Counted from the first letter of the stretch, positions 8,668-18,659 are shown. The stretch: DNA of 64,000 bases from Chitinophaga horti (GCF_022867795.2 NZ_CP107006.1:4402001-4466000); one strand, 5' to 3'. The notes: generated from the sequence alone by a model not told the origin. Numbers and translations are program-made.

Positions 8668-11600
8668 TTAGAAGGTAACGTCAAAGCCAAAGGCAAAGGT
8701 TTTAGAGAATGGGTACACACGACCGTCGATGTTAGACATAGCCTGTTCGGGATCAATGTACTTGGTGCGCAGTTTAGTCCAGGTGATCATGTTCTCACCG
8801 CTTACGAACATCCTGAAACGCTGGATCTTCGCACGCCTGGTCAGATGCTGCGGCAATGTATAGCCCAGCGTCATGTTCTTCAGCCGGAGGTAAGCCAGGT
8901 TCTGCATGTAGCGGTTATTCGTAGCGCGCAATTCGTTATTGGCATTGAGTGCTACGTAAGCCAGCAGGTTCGGGAAGTAAGCGTTCGTGTTAGTCGGCGT
9001 ATACACATCTTTCTCAAAATCCTCCGGAATGAAAGAAAAGTAAGGACGTGAATATGGCCCCCAGAAACGGTCGGCGTTGTTACCAGGATACCAGTCCATT
9101 TTACCTAACCCCTGGAAGAAAGCAGAGAAATCGAAATTGTTCCAGCTGGCATCCATGTTAAAGGAATACTGGTAGCGCGGAGTTGAATTACCTACGACAC
9201 GCTGATCACCCGGGTTAGCCAGCGAGCTGCCGTTGCCGTTCGTGATCTTCCCGTCGCCATCGAGATCTACCCAGCGAAGGTCGCCGGCACGGAGTGGAAT
9301 GTTATTGTCCACACGCATTTTATTCAGCCAGGTTTGGTCAACCGGGTATGTTTTAGCTTCGGCATCTGTTTTAAAGAAACCATCGGTGACATACCCCCAG
9401 ATCTCACCTACATTTTTACCTACATACAAACCAGTGATGATCGCCGGAGAGTTGGCATTGTTCACCACTTTAGTGATTTTGGCATGATTATCACCCAACA
9501 CACCACCGATGTGGTAATTGAAGTTTTTACCTCCCAGCTTAAACGCATCGCGCCAGTCAAAAGTAAGTTCAAAGCCTTCTGTACGGAGGGCCGCTGCATT
9601 CACGAGCGGTTCGGTAGCACCAAATACGTCGGGTAACACAATACCGTTGGTAAGTACATCACTGGTATTACGAATGAAACGATCGAAGCTTACATTCAGT
9701 CGATTACGTAGAAAGCCGGCGTCTACACCAATGTTGTAAGAAGTAACTTTTTCCCAGGTAAGACTACCGGATACGGGAACTGGCGCATTATAATATTTGG
9801 TCAGCTCACCATCAAGAATATAGTTATTGGCAGTAGCAGGTACCATCGTAGAAATGTAGGGGTAGAAGGTATTACCTATAGACTGGTTACCCAACGAGCC
9901 GTAAGAGCCACGCAGTTTCAGTTCACTTACCACCTTTTTCAAAGGTTGAAAGAAGTTTTCCTCGCTCACACGCCAACCGGCAGATACCGATGGAAAGAAG
10001 CCCCAACGGTCGCCTTTAGGAAAACGGGAAGAACCATCGAAACGACCATTGGTTTCGAACAGGTATTTGCTGTTGAAGTCATAGGTTAAACGGTAGAAAA
10101 GACCTGCCAGTGCATATTGGTCGCTGCCACCAAATACTGTTTGCTCACCGGTACCCAGGTTAAGGTCGTTGAGTGTTTCGGAAGATATATTCATCCTGGC
10201 AGCGGTCAGTTTTTTAGGCTGATTCAATTCCTGGTTGTAACCGACAATCAGTTTGGTATTGTGTTGTTTATTGAACGTTTTGGAATAGTCCGCATAGATG
10301 TTGGCCACATGTACCTGGTTAAACTGTTGCGATTCCGTGAGTTTATCGGTGCTATACTTCGGCGTCATAGTCACTACACCCGGATACAGCGAATAGTAAG
10401 CCGGCGCCGACCGATAAAACGTCGGGTCGGTATACATGTTGTAGCTATAATTAGCGGTAATGTTGAAATCTTTAAAAGGCGTTACCACCATTTCTGTGAT
10501 AGACGTAAGCTCGACCTTACGCTGCCTGCCACGGCTATTACCATTAATCAGCATGGCGAAAATACCGTCACCGATATCATACGCATTCAGGCCGGAAATG
10601 TAGGAGGCCGTTCCGTCAGGATTGTACGGCGCGTAAGCGGGCGAAGCGTGAACGTTGATATGCGTGAAGTTCGCGGTACCACCACCTTCGCGGCCATAAT
10701 AGTCGTAGTCGGAATGATAGAGATTGGTATTGGAAGAAACTTTTAACCAGGGATACAATTGTGCGCCGACTTTGGCACGCAGGGTTTTGGAAGTATACTG
10801 GTCGGTTTGCACGCGCATGATCCCTTCTTTGGTTTTTAGATTACCATTGATCATGAAGTTCACTTTATCATTACCACCGCTCAACGATATGTTATGCGTT
10901 TGCATAGGCTGCCACTTGGTAAACATAATATCCCACCAATCGTAGTTACCATAATACACATACTGGTCACGTCCATTGCGGTTCTGGATCGTTACCCATG
11001 GGCGGGAAGGATCTTCGGTTTTATCATTACGGCGGGCCAGCAGCTCTGCATAATCCCTTTCCGTATAACCGGAGTAACCACCAATGTAATACAGCGCACG
11101 ATCGTTCAGGCTCATCCAGTCATAACCTTTGGTCATGAAGTCGGTGCTGACGGTCGGTGTGGAAAAGGCGAAAGAGTTATTGTAACGCACTACCGTTTTA
11201 CCGGCGCTACCGCTTTTTGTTGTAATGAGAATAACCCCGAAGGAGCCACGCGCACCGTAGATCGCGGCCGAAGCGGCATCTTTCAGTACAGAGATGGTTT
11301 GCACTTCTTCCGGGTTCAGGCGATCGAGTGTACCGGGAATACCATCGATGAGTACGAGCGGACCTTCTGACTCGGCACCACCGTTACTACCGTTAATGGA
11401 AGTAACACCACGAACGTTAAGCGACCCCATTTGACCGGGTGTACCACTTGCCACGCGAATCGTGAGGTTCGGCATCGCCCCCTGTAACAGCGACGACATA
11501 TTCGTCTGCGGCCTGTCGCGCAGTTCATCGCCGCCGATCTGGTTTACGGCACCGGTAAGGTTTACTTTTTTCTGTGTACCGTAACCTACTACCACCACTT

Positions 11601-11964
11601 CGCTGAGCTTAGACTCATCGATGTTGAGGCTCACCATTAAGGTGTTAGGTACGCCGGCTTTAATCACATAACCGGTTACAGACCGTTTCTGGTAACCGTA
11701 GGAAGAGAAATCGAAGGTGTAGGCACCTTCCACCGGCATGTTGGCAATGCTGAAGCGGCCAAGCGTGTCGGAGATAGCGGGATAAGTTTTTTTAGACACG
11801 GTATTTCGCGCAAGTACGGATACGAAAGGCAATGGTTTGCCGGCTTCGTCCGTCACCACCCCTTCGATGGTGGATGTCTGGCCCTGCGCAAAAACGCCCG
11901 TTGTCAGCAACAGTAACAGGGAAAGGCAAAACAGCCCGGCCCGACGTGGTAGCGTTTTAAACAT
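8668..11964 (-). CDS. SusC/RagA family TonB-linked outer-membrane transporter
   Basis: 1098 residues. Signal peptide to about residue 27 (GVFAQ), then a carboxypeptidase-regulatory-like domain (TIEGVVTDEAGKPLPFVSV), a TonB-box region (LSEVVVVGYGTQKKVNLTGAV), the plug with GSLNVRGVTSINGS and TISVLKDAASAAIYGARGSFGVILITTK, then a long beta-barrel ending with an aromatic-rich strand (FAFGFDVTF). It imports oligomeric substrate with its SusD. Although encoded behind an ECF sigma/FecR pair, it has no obvious STN signalling domain before the regulatory-like domain. The 77-base gap from FecR holds no clear terminator, so it is probably cotranscribed. Confidence 0.96.
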   Translation of the reverse strand: MFKTLPRRAGLFCLSLLLLLTTGVFAQGQTSTIEGVVTDEAGKPLPFVSVLARNTVSKKTYPAISDTLGRFSIANMPVEGAYTFDFSSYGYQKRSVTGYVIKAGVPNTLMVSLNIDESKLSEVVVVGYGTQKKVNLTGAVNQIGGDELRDRPQTNMSSLLQGAMPNLTIRVASGTPGQMGSLNVRGVTSINGSNGGAESEGPLVLIDGIPGTLDRLNPEEVQTISVLKDAASAAIYGARGSFGVILITTKSGSAGKTVVRYNNSFAFSTPTVSTDFMTKGYDWMSLNDRALYYIGGYSGYTERDYAELLARRNDKTEDPSRPWVTIQNRNGRDQYVYYGNYDWWDIMFTKWQPMQTHNISLSGGNDKVNFMINGNLKTKEGIMRVQTDQYTSKTLRAKVGAQLYPWLKVSSNTNLYHSDYDYYGREGGGTANFTHINVHASPAYAPYNPDGTASYISGLNAYDIGDGIFAMLINGNSRGRQRKVELTSITEMVVTPFKDFNITANYSYNMYTDPTFYRSAPAYYSLYPGVVTMTPKYSTDKLTESQQFNQVHVANIYADYSKTFNKQHNTKLIVGYNQELNQPKKLTAARMNISSETLNDLNLGTGEQTVFGGSDQYALAGLFYRLTYDFNSKYLFETNGRFDGSSRFPKGDRWGFFPSVSAGWRVSEENFFQPLKKVVSELKLRGSYGSLGNQSIGNTFYPYISTMVPATANNYILDGELTKYYNAPVPVSGSLTWEKVTSYNIGVDAGFLRNRLNVSFDRFIRNTSDVLTNGIVLPDVFGATEPLVNAAALRTEGFELTFDWRDAFKLGGKNFNYHIGGVLGDNHAKITKVVNNANSPAIITGLYVGKNVGEIWGYVTDGFFKTDAEAKTYPVDQTWLNKMRVDNNIPLRAGDLRWVDLDGDGKITNGNGSSLANPGDQRVVGNSTPRYQYSFNMDASWNNFDFSAFFQGLGKMDWYPGNNADRFWGPYSRPYFSFIPEDFEKDVYTPTNTNAYFPNLLAYVALNANNELRATNNRYMQNLAYLRLKNMTLGYTLPQHLTRRAKIQRFRMFVSGENMITWTKLRTKYIDPEQAMSNIDGRVYPFSKTFAFGFDVTF

Positions 11965-12041
11965 AACAGCAGTTTGAGTTTTTTAGGAAACACATACTGA
12001 TTACGTTCCGCATACTTTGCTGCCCCCAAGGGCCTGTAAAA

Positions 12042-13061
12042 TTATTTTGAAATGATGTACAAACTGTCGCCGTGGGCCTTCAGTTTCATACGGTTAGCGC
12101 GGCAAATATTTTCCAGGATCTTGTCCACCGGCAGATCGGCATCTACCGAAACAAAGGTATTGGAGAACATGGCCTGGTCCGTTTCATAGCGGATTTGCAC
12201 CTGGTAGCGCATGGCCAGGTAGCCGAATACATCGCTGAGGGTGGCGTTTTCGAAATTAAGATAGGCCTTATTGGTTTCGGGCGCAGTTACCCGTTTAGGT
12301 TTAATGTAATTGGCGCCAATCGGTGTTTTGTCCGGCCTTAACGGCAGGCCATTAATATCCACCGCCACGAATTGTTTACTTTCCGCCATGTAAGCGAATA
12401 TTTCACCGGGGGCGGGATAGATGGCCGGTACAACATTTGCCGTGTCGCGTACGCGCACTTTACCTTCGTGGAGTTGTACCAGCACGTCGGCAGGCAGTCC
12501 GGAGAGCGAGAAGCGGGTGCCGAGGGCCGTAACGGCTATGTCGCGGCAATATACCGTCAGCGGACGGGTATCGTCTTTCGCCACGCGGAATTCTCCGTTA
12601 CCGATCAGTGTGATGTCGCGGGACGTATTATTGTAATCAGACCCGTACATGATTTCGCTGGTCGGTTGCAAAATGACCACGGTACCATCCGGCAGCTGGA
12701 TGCGCTGCGGAACGGTGGATGTATTCGTATGATCGAACACTTTTGCGGTGACAGGCTGTTTGGGATGATAGAGGAAGAAAAAGGCACCGCCGCAAATACA
12801 GAGTAACAGGATCAAGCCCAACCCTTTATAAAGCATTTGCGTGCGCTGTGTTTTACGCACCGTCGCATTGTACACCGGACGATACACATCGTCCGGAATA
12901 TCGTTGTGCCGACCGGCGTTGCCGGAGTCGAGGTACTGTTTCCATTCGTCCTCTGAAAGATAATCGTCTACACTCACGGACTTCTCCCTGAGCTGCCGGT
13001 CGATGCGGGCCATCTCCTTCGCCTTTTGGGCGTCGTCCATATGTAGCTGCTTATCCTTCAT
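12042..13061 (-). CDS. FecR family anti-sigma factor
   Basis: 339-residue membrane anti-sigma factor. The N-terminal cytoplasmic part (about 1-78, charged, with VDDYLSEDEWKQYL) should hold the sigma factor; one transmembrane helix follows (about 79-103, LGLILLLCICGGAFFFLY); the periplasmic FecR domain contains IQLPDGTVVILQPTSEI and GNGEFRV; the last 75 residues are the DUF4974/STN-like domain (LNFENATLSDVFGYLAMRY). It begins 11 bases after the sigma gene and precedes the SusC gene, the standard order for surface-signalled control of a Sus locus. It probably releases the sigma factor when SusC/SusD bind substrate. Confidence 0.95.
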   Translation of the reverse strand: MKDKQLHMDDAQKAKEMARIDRQLREKSVSVDDYLSEDEWKQYLDSGNAGRHNDIPDDVYRPVYNATVRKTQRTQMLYKGLGLILLLCICGGAFFFLYHPKQPVTAKVFDHTNTSTVPQRIQLPDGTVVILQPTSEIMYGSDYNNTSRDITLIGNGEFRVAKDDTRPLTVYCRDIAVTALGTRFSLSGLPADVLVQLHEGKVRVRDTANVVPAIYPAPGEIFAYMAESKQFVAVDINGLPLRPDKTPIGANYIKPKRVTAPETNKAYLNFENATLSDVFGYLAMRYQVQIRYETDQAMFSNTFVSVDADLPVDKILENICRANRMKLKAHGDSLYIISK

Positions 13062-13072
13062 TCAAACGCTGA

Positions 13073-13624
13073 CTACAGCATTACAAGATTAGCAAATATT
13101 ATCAATAAACAACTAAAAAATGGTCGCATGAAGCGTAAGGCCAGTGTGAGATGGTTCTCCACCGTTTTGGGAGAGATGGCCATGATCTCGGCGATCTCGC
13201 TGTTACTGCGGCAATGCAGGCGACTGAGCTCGAACACCTCGCGGCGTTTCGGCGGCAGCAGGTCTAACAGCTTCAGCAGCCTCGCTTTGGTATCGTTGTA
13301 CGTTACCACGTCCATCACGCTGTCGGTCGCTACCGGAGCGGGTGGCATAGAGGCGTAATGCCGTTCGCGCACTTCTACTTTACGCAGTTCATCTATCAAG
13401 GTTGTTTTGGCGATACGGAACAATTGTATCGCAATATCCATCCCCGGATCGAGGTGGTGGCGAAAGCGCCATAATTTAATAAACGTGAGTTGCACTACTT
13501 CCCTCGCGACAAAATCGGACTCTATTTTCCGGTAGAGAAAATTGTATAAAGGGAAACGGTACTCAACAAAGACGCTTTCGAAAGCAGCTTCACTGTTATT
13601 TCTAAGTTCAGATACCCTGTCCAT
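13073..13624 (-). CDS. ECF RNA polymerase sigma factor, FecI-like
   Basis: 183 residues. Region 2 (about 10-75) carries FESVFVEYRFPLYNFLYRK and REVVQLTFIKLWRFR; region 4 (about 115-170) carries LLPPKRREVFELSRLHCRSNSEIAEIM and SPKTVENHLTLALRFMRP, the helix-turn-helix that reads the -35 element. It is the Bacteroidota FecI-like class that works with the FecR protein encoded immediately after it. It heads a seven-gene operon reaching the terminator at 3557. A perfect inverted repeat abuts its start codon (13624-13643), which could allow autoregulation or hide the translation start. Confidence 0.95.
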   Translation of the reverse strand: MDRVSELRNNSEAAFESVFVEYRFPLYNFLYRKIESDFVAREVVQLTFIKLWRFRHHLDPGMDIAIQLFRIAKTTLIDELRKVEVRERHYASMPPAPVATDSVMDVVTYNDTKARLLKLLDLLPPKRREVFELSRLHCRSNSEIAEIMAISPKTVENHLTLALRFMRPFFSCLLIIFANLVML

Positions 13625-13643
13625 TTTAAACGACCGTTTAAAA
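13624..13643 (-). promoter_or_regulatory. perfect inverted repeat at the sigma-factor start codon
   Basis: TTTTAAACG (13624-13632) and CGTTTAAAA (13635-13643) are exact reverse complements with a 2-base spacer. The repeat abuts the ATG of the ECF sigma gene and shares one base with it. It could be an operator or, in RNA, a weak AT-rich hairpin next to the start codon. Confidence 0.5.
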
Positions 13644-13809
13644 ATTAAAAACCGCGATAAAAGTATAAAAGAGGTAAGTAAATCGACGCTCTTGGTTGAT
13701 ATGATAACCTTAAAATAATAAATAAAATGGGATTTCGCAGCCTGTCCGAAAAGAAATAAAGTGCCGTAACTACCTATTGTTCAACCTACTCCATTGATTC
13801 TGACCCAAA

Positions 13810-13840
13810 TAAAAAAAAGAGCCGACCGTCAGGCCAGCTC
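13810..13840 (-). terminator. terminator after the second SusC/SusD pair
   Basis: On the minus strand GAGCTGGCC pairs with GGTCGGCTC (with G-T wobbles) around a TGAC loop (13819-13840), followed by a run of eight T (13811-13818). It sits 37 bases after the SusD stop. Confidence 0.85.
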
Positions 13841-13876
13841 TTCCGCCCCGTCGGGCATATCATGAAACTTTGGGGG

Positions 13877-15382
13877 TTAATAAGGCCTGGTATCCAGGGG
13901 AACGCCCCAGCCCGGGTTGTAACGCAGTACCGGATTAGCGATCGGGAGTATAAAGGCGTTGGAGTTAATATCGGCCTGGTAGGTAGTTTCGCCAAGCTTG
14001 TGCGTGATACTGGTTTTAGCCCATGGCTTACCGGCATCCAGCGCCAGCCTTTTAAGATCGAGGAACCGTTTAATGTGACCTATCGGCAACTCGCGCCTGC
14101 GCTCATCGAGTACCAGGCCAATCACCTGGTCCTGGGTATAGGCACCTTCTGCCAGCTGCGGCGTACCGGTTTTGTAACGATACCTGCGCAGTGTATTGAG
14201 ATCGGCCAGGGCTTCGTTCAGCCTATTGGTGCGGGCATAACCTTCGGCGCGCAGCAGCAGTATTTCCGGGAAGGTAAGTCCCGAAGTGAGCAACCCTTTT
14301 GCCCCGCGATAATATTGTATGCGGTCGCCATCGTCGTAGGTAACGTTGTTATAAGTGGTTTTATAACCGGGTGCAGATAAAAAGAAATACTGATAACGGA
14401 GGTCGTTGGTTTTGTCGAACAAATCCAGCAGTTCGGTACTTGGATACGAGCTGGACGAACGCCCGGTACCGGGATCGGCGTTACGGTAAAATGCCATTTC
14501 CTTGTTTACCGGCAGGCTGAAATTAGCATCGGTAGCGTTGATGGCGCTGTTAACGATATTAGCAGGTTCTTTCCAGGAAAAGAGGTTATAGTCATACAGT
14601 ACTTTGGACGCGCCGCCGCCAGCCGTCCAGGCCAGGTTCGCGTAATACGCCACGCTATCGTAGTTGCGTGTAAACAAATGATAGTGCGCTAGGATTGCCT
14701 GGGTAGCGGTCTTATTCGGCCGCGACGGATAGTTGGTGGTAACGGGAATATCTGCCAGGGCAGCATGCAGGTCCTGCAACAACCGTTTAAACACTTCTTC
14801 CTGGGTAGATAGGCCCGGTACCGGCTCACCGGTGTCTGAACTGGTTACGTAAGGGATGGTTTTGGCTGAATTATCGCCACCGGGACGATACACCGGCCCG
14901 TAAACGAGTGTTGTATTCAGGTAGTTCCATGCCCTGCCCACCAGCGCCTGCGCGATCACCTGCCGCGCGTACAGGTCGTTCGCCGGGGTACGTACACTAT
15001 TCACACCATCGATCACATTGTTGAAATAAGCAGCAGACCGATACGTGCCCCAATCCCAGTAGTAGTCAGACACTGCGGGATTTTTATAGGGCTGCCGGAA
15101 AATATACGCGTAGTACCGGTCGATATTGGGATGGTTGTTGGCGAGGTAACTCACTTTACCCAATCCCTCGGACAGCTCCGTATTATCGGTCAGGTAAGCC
15201 AGGGAGCAGCCGGTGTTGTTATCGAGAAACGACCATTGTACGATATTGGTATTATCGAGCAGGTGATCAAAATCTGCTACTTCGGAAGGAATCAGTTTGC
15301 CTTTAGGCTTTACGTCGAGGTATTTATTACAGCCCCCTGCGACCAATGCGGCCGCGATCAGCGCTATATAGGTAAGTTTCAT
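13877..15382 (-). CDS. SusD/RagB family lipoprotein (second pair)
   Basis: 501 residues with lipoprotein signal MKLTYIALIAAALVAGGC (C18) followed by NKYLDVKPKGK, typical of SusD. TPR-like middle with AQALVGRAWNYLN; C-terminal block EILLLRAEGYARTNRLNEALADLNTLRRYRY and LDERRRELPIGHIKRFLDLKRL match the family. It begins 18 bases after the SusC stop and ends before a strong terminator. The pair is encoded downstream of a TlpA-like thioredoxin with no hydrolase attached, so the ligand cannot be guessed. Pairs with this makeup are sometimes linked to peptide uptake, but that is only a possibility here. Confidence 0.93.
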   Translation of the reverse strand: MKLTYIALIAAALVAGGCNKYLDVKPKGKLIPSEVADFDHLLDNTNIVQWSFLDNNTGCSLAYLTDNTELSEGLGKVSYLANNHPNIDRYYAYIFRQPYKNPAVSDYYWDWGTYRSAAYFNNVIDGVNSVRTPANDLYARQVIAQALVGRAWNYLNTTLVYGPVYRPGGDNSAKTIPYVTSSDTGEPVPGLSTQEEVFKRLLQDLHAALADIPVTTNYPSRPNKTATQAILAHYHLFTRNYDSVAYYANLAWTAGGGASKVLYDYNLFSWKEPANIVNSAINATDANFSLPVNKEMAFYRNADPGTGRSSSSYPSTELLDLFDKTNDLRYQYFFLSAPGYKTTYNNVTYDDGDRIQYYRGAKGLLTSGLTFPEILLLRAEGYARTNRLNEALADLNTLRRYRYKTGTPQLAEGAYTQDQVIGLVLDERRRELPIGHIKRFLDLKRLALDAGKPWAKTSITHKLGETTYQADINSNAFILPIANPVLRYNPGWGVPLDTRPY

Positions 15383-15400
15383 ATCATCAGTTTTAAATCA

Positions 15401-18400
15401 TCAGAAAGAGAAGGATAAGCCGGCATAAAACTCCGGCCGCAGGGGCAGCGAAGTAAACCCTTGCTCGGTAAAGGCACCCGTACCGCCCGACAGGTTGATC
15501 TCCGATGTTTCGGGATCCCGGCCGGTACTGTTAGCTACTACCGTGATAAGGTTGCGTGATTGCAGGTATAATTTACCGGCACTCAGCCCGATGCGGCGCA
15601 ATAAGGTGCGGTCTACTTCGTACGACAACGTTACATCGCGCAGTTTCAGGTAATTGGCGCTTTCGATGAACGTTTGCGCGTAAGGCAGGTAAAACATGTC
15701 CATGTTCCAGGAGGTAAGTTTCGGGTAGATGGTATTGGCCTCATCACCCGCCTGCCGCCAGCGTTTCGCCACGTTTTCATTCACGTAATTGGAACCGGTA
15801 AACGCATCCCGCCTTAACACATTACCCAGTTTGGCGATCAACATAAAAGAGAGATCGAAGCTGTTGTGACGCAGGCTGTTGGTGACGCCGAATACGTGCT
15901 TGGGACGAAGCGTGCCCGCGTAGTGCAAGTCATCTACTTCCACACTGCCGCCTACTACCTTATCACCCGAGCGGGTATAAAACTGTGCGATGCCATTTGC
16001 ATCGAGGCCGGCATAATCATATGCATAAATCGCATCCAGCGGGTGTCCTTCTTTACGGATGGCGCCCGATGTAATCGTGCTCGGGTACTGGTAAACAGTG
16101 TTGAGTTTTGTTACCTTATTGAAGTTGTAACTGTAGTTGAACAACACATTCCAGGCGAGGTGCTGCCGCTTGATCACATCGCCTTCCAGACTTAATTCAA
16201 TTCCCGTATTTCTTACCTGGCCAACGTTTTTCACGAGTGAAGCATAACCTAGTGTAGGATCGATGGCGTCGCTGGCCAGCAGATCGGCACTGTTTTTCAG
16301 GTAATAATCGCCGGTAAAGCGAAGGCGGTTTTGGAAAAGACCGAGGTCGAGGCCGGCGTTATAAATCTGTGTTCTTTCCCAACGCAGTGAATTATTGGGC
16401 GGGGAAGAAATGCTGTAAGAAATATCACCGGTAAGGGCTGAATAAGCACCTGGCGCGATGATAAGGAACGGCCCACGATCGAGCGAGATGTTACCATTGA
16501 TGCCGTAGGAACCACGCAGGTACAGGCGGCTGATTGCCGGCACTTCGAAAAATTTTTCGTTGGATAACTTATACGTACCGCCAACTGACCATAACGGTTT
16601 AAAACGAAACTTCGGATCGGTACCAAAGAAGTTGGTCTGGTCGAGGCGGATGCTACCGCTCACTAAAAAACGATTATCATACTCATACGCGCCGTTCGCA
16701 TACCAGGAAACAAAACGATTGTCGCGGTAAGCGATACTACCGTTGCCAATATTGGTGCGGCCGCTGGCATACAGCATGTCGGCATTATACAAGCCGTTGT
16801 TATAATCCACCGTATTTACGACGGCGAAAGTACCTGCCAGATCGTTGTACCCAACGCGTGTCGGCGAAGTGTTATAATCGTAGGTATCGCGGCTGATCTC
16901 GCCGCCGGCAATAGCGGTTACCCGGTGCCTGGTGGCAATAATACGGTTGAAGTTAATTTGCCCGCGGAAGGTGTAGGCCTCATTAATATTACGCGCTTCC
17001 GCGATCATACCTCCCTCGGGAAAATAGTGTTTGGCCGGGTTGGATACAGAGGTAGCATCGTTGTAGAAGTTGCGTAAGCGGAACGAATTTTTATCGTAGA
17101 TCGTGCGGGTAACCGTGTTGCCGCGCGTCCACGTACCGCCTGCTTCGATATTGAGCCCATTGATGATTGTGAGATTAACGCTGCCACCTAAACGCAGTTG
17201 CAGGTTTTGCGATTTCGTCGTCTCCAGCTCCAGGTCTCTCAGCGGATTGTAAGCCAGCGATTTCAGTCCGGGTATAGCCGCATAGCGATCTGCCTTACGT
17301 GGATTTACGGCGTAGATATCCTGTGGCTTACCGGTTTCGGGATTCACGATGAGGTCGTAAGGCTGGATAAGCGCGGTGGAAGTGTGCGACACGAACTCGC
17401 TCCAGCTACGTACGGGTGCGGTGGTGGTGGAGTAATTGATATTGGATAAAAGGCCGATGCTCAGATTCTTCAGTGGCTTCCAGTCATTGCGGATATCGGC
17501 GATCAGGCGCGAGTCCGAGTTCCTGATCGTATTATTGTCGTTATGAATGTATTTAACAGCGGAATTGATGCGGCTCTTGTCCGTACCACCCGTGAGCGAA
17601 ATATGGTGTTGCTGCGTTTGCACATTTCGGAACAGGTATTTTTCCACCTGGCCGATACCATCATTTTGCTTCAGCTGATTAATTTCATCGTCCACTTCTT
17701 TTGCGTTTAACCAACCCTGGTTTTTAGCGAGCAGTAAATAGTTCACGCGGCTCAGGTACTGGTAGTTATTATAAGTAGTGAGATAGCTGTTGGGAGCCTG
17801 GTTAAAAAGATCGATTTCCGCGTCGATATAATCAGCCGAATTAGTGCGGCGCAGGTAGCTGAGGTCCGGTTTTAACACGGTGCCGTACGAGCCTTTATAG
17901 TTTACCCGCATTTCTCCGGTGCGGCCGCGTTTGGTGGTAATAACGATTACCCCGTTGGAAGATTTAGCACCATAGATAGAAGCCGCTACTGCATCTTTAA
18001 GGATGGTGATCGTTTCTATATTATCCTGGTTGATGGTTTCGAGGCCACCACTGATCTGGTAGCCGTCTACCACGATTAGCGGTTCTTTGGTAGCGAGCAT
18101 CGTCGACACACCGCGGATCTCGATGGAGCCATCTTTTGCAATTACCACACCGGTGGCCTGCCCTTCCAGCGACGCCTTCAGATCGGGCTTCAGCTTACCA
18201 TCCAGCCGCGTGGGATCGATCACCGAATATGAGCCCGGTGCACGTTCGCGGGAAATGGTTTGATAACCGGTACTCACCACCGTTACGTCCTGGATGTTAT
18301 GGGCAGACTGCCTTAGGGTGATTTCCAGTGTAGATCGTTTGTCTACTAAAGCAGTACCTGTTTCGAAGCCGATGAAAGAAGCAGATAGTAAGGCATTTGC

Positions 18401-18625
18401 GGGCAGACTACGAAATGTGAAGTAACCGGCATCGTCGGTAGTGGCGCGTTGTGTGCCACCCTTTACCTGGATAGACACGCCGCTGAGCGGCAAACCTGTG
18501 GAGTCGGTAACGCGCCCCCTGAGAGCGGCCGGTGCCTGTTGGCCGCGTACATTACCCGCCAGTACAAGCAAAAGCAGGGGACTAAGCAACGCCGTACGGC
18601 ATCGCCTGTAAGTAAAAGTCGACAT
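15401..18625 (-). CDS. SusC/RagA family TonB-linked outer-membrane transporter (second pair)
   Basis: 1074 residues. Signal peptide ending near NVRGQ (residue 29), carboxypeptidase-regulatory-like domain (LRGRVTDSTGLPLSGVSIQVKG), TonB-box region around IQDVTVVSTGYQTISRERAPGS, plug with GSIEIRGVSTMLATKEP and TITILKDAVAASIYGAKSSNGVIVITTK, then the barrel. The ESYxxIxRERAPGSY-like motif is typical of a subgroup often found with TlpA-like thioredoxins, as here. It is 121 bases downstream of the thioredoxin gene, with a perfect hairpin between them, and 18 bases upstream of its SusD partner. Confidence 0.94.
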   Translation of the reverse strand: MSTFTYRRCRTALLSPLLLLVLAGNVRGQQAPAALRGRVTDSTGLPLSGVSIQVKGGTQRATTDDAGYFTFRSLPANALLSASFIGFETGTALVDKRSTLEITLRQSAHNIQDVTVVSTGYQTISRERAPGSYSVIDPTRLDGKLKPDLKASLEGQATGVVIAKDGSIEIRGVSTMLATKEPLIVVDGYQISGGLETINQDNIETITILKDAVAASIYGAKSSNGVIVITTKRGRTGEMRVNYKGSYGTVLKPDLSYLRRTNSADYIDAEIDLFNQAPNSYLTTYNNYQYLSRVNYLLLAKNQGWLNAKEVDDEINQLKQNDGIGQVEKYLFRNVQTQQHHISLTGGTDKSRINSAVKYIHNDNNTIRNSDSRLIADIRNDWKPLKNLSIGLLSNINYSTTTAPVRSWSEFVSHTSTALIQPYDLIVNPETGKPQDIYAVNPRKADRYAAIPGLKSLAYNPLRDLELETTKSQNLQLRLGGSVNLTIINGLNIEAGGTWTRGNTVTRTIYDKNSFRLRNFYNDATSVSNPAKHYFPEGGMIAEARNINEAYTFRGQINFNRIIATRHRVTAIAGGEISRDTYDYNTSPTRVGYNDLAGTFAVVNTVDYNNGLYNADMLYASGRTNIGNGSIAYRDNRFVSWYANGAYEYDNRFLVSGSIRLDQTNFFGTDPKFRFKPLWSVGGTYKLSNEKFFEVPAISRLYLRGSYGINGNISLDRGPFLIIAPGAYSALTGDISYSISSPPNNSLRWERTQIYNAGLDLGLFQNRLRFTGDYYLKNSADLLASDAIDPTLGYASLVKNVGQVRNTGIELSLEGDVIKRQHLAWNVLFNYSYNFNKVTKLNTVYQYPSTITSGAIRKEGHPLDAIYAYDYAGLDANGIAQFYTRSGDKVVGGSVEVDDLHYAGTLRPKHVFGVTNSLRHNSFDLSFMLIAKLGNVLRRDAFTGSNYVNENVAKRWRQAGDEANTIYPKLTSWNMDMFYLPYAQTFIESANYLKLRDVTLSYEVDRTLLRRIGLSAGKLYLQSRNLITVVANSTGRDPETSEINLSGGTGAFTEQGFTSLPLRPEFYAGLSFSF

Positions 18626-18659
18626 GATCAGAGTTGTTTTTGGTTGATAAAATTTGTAA

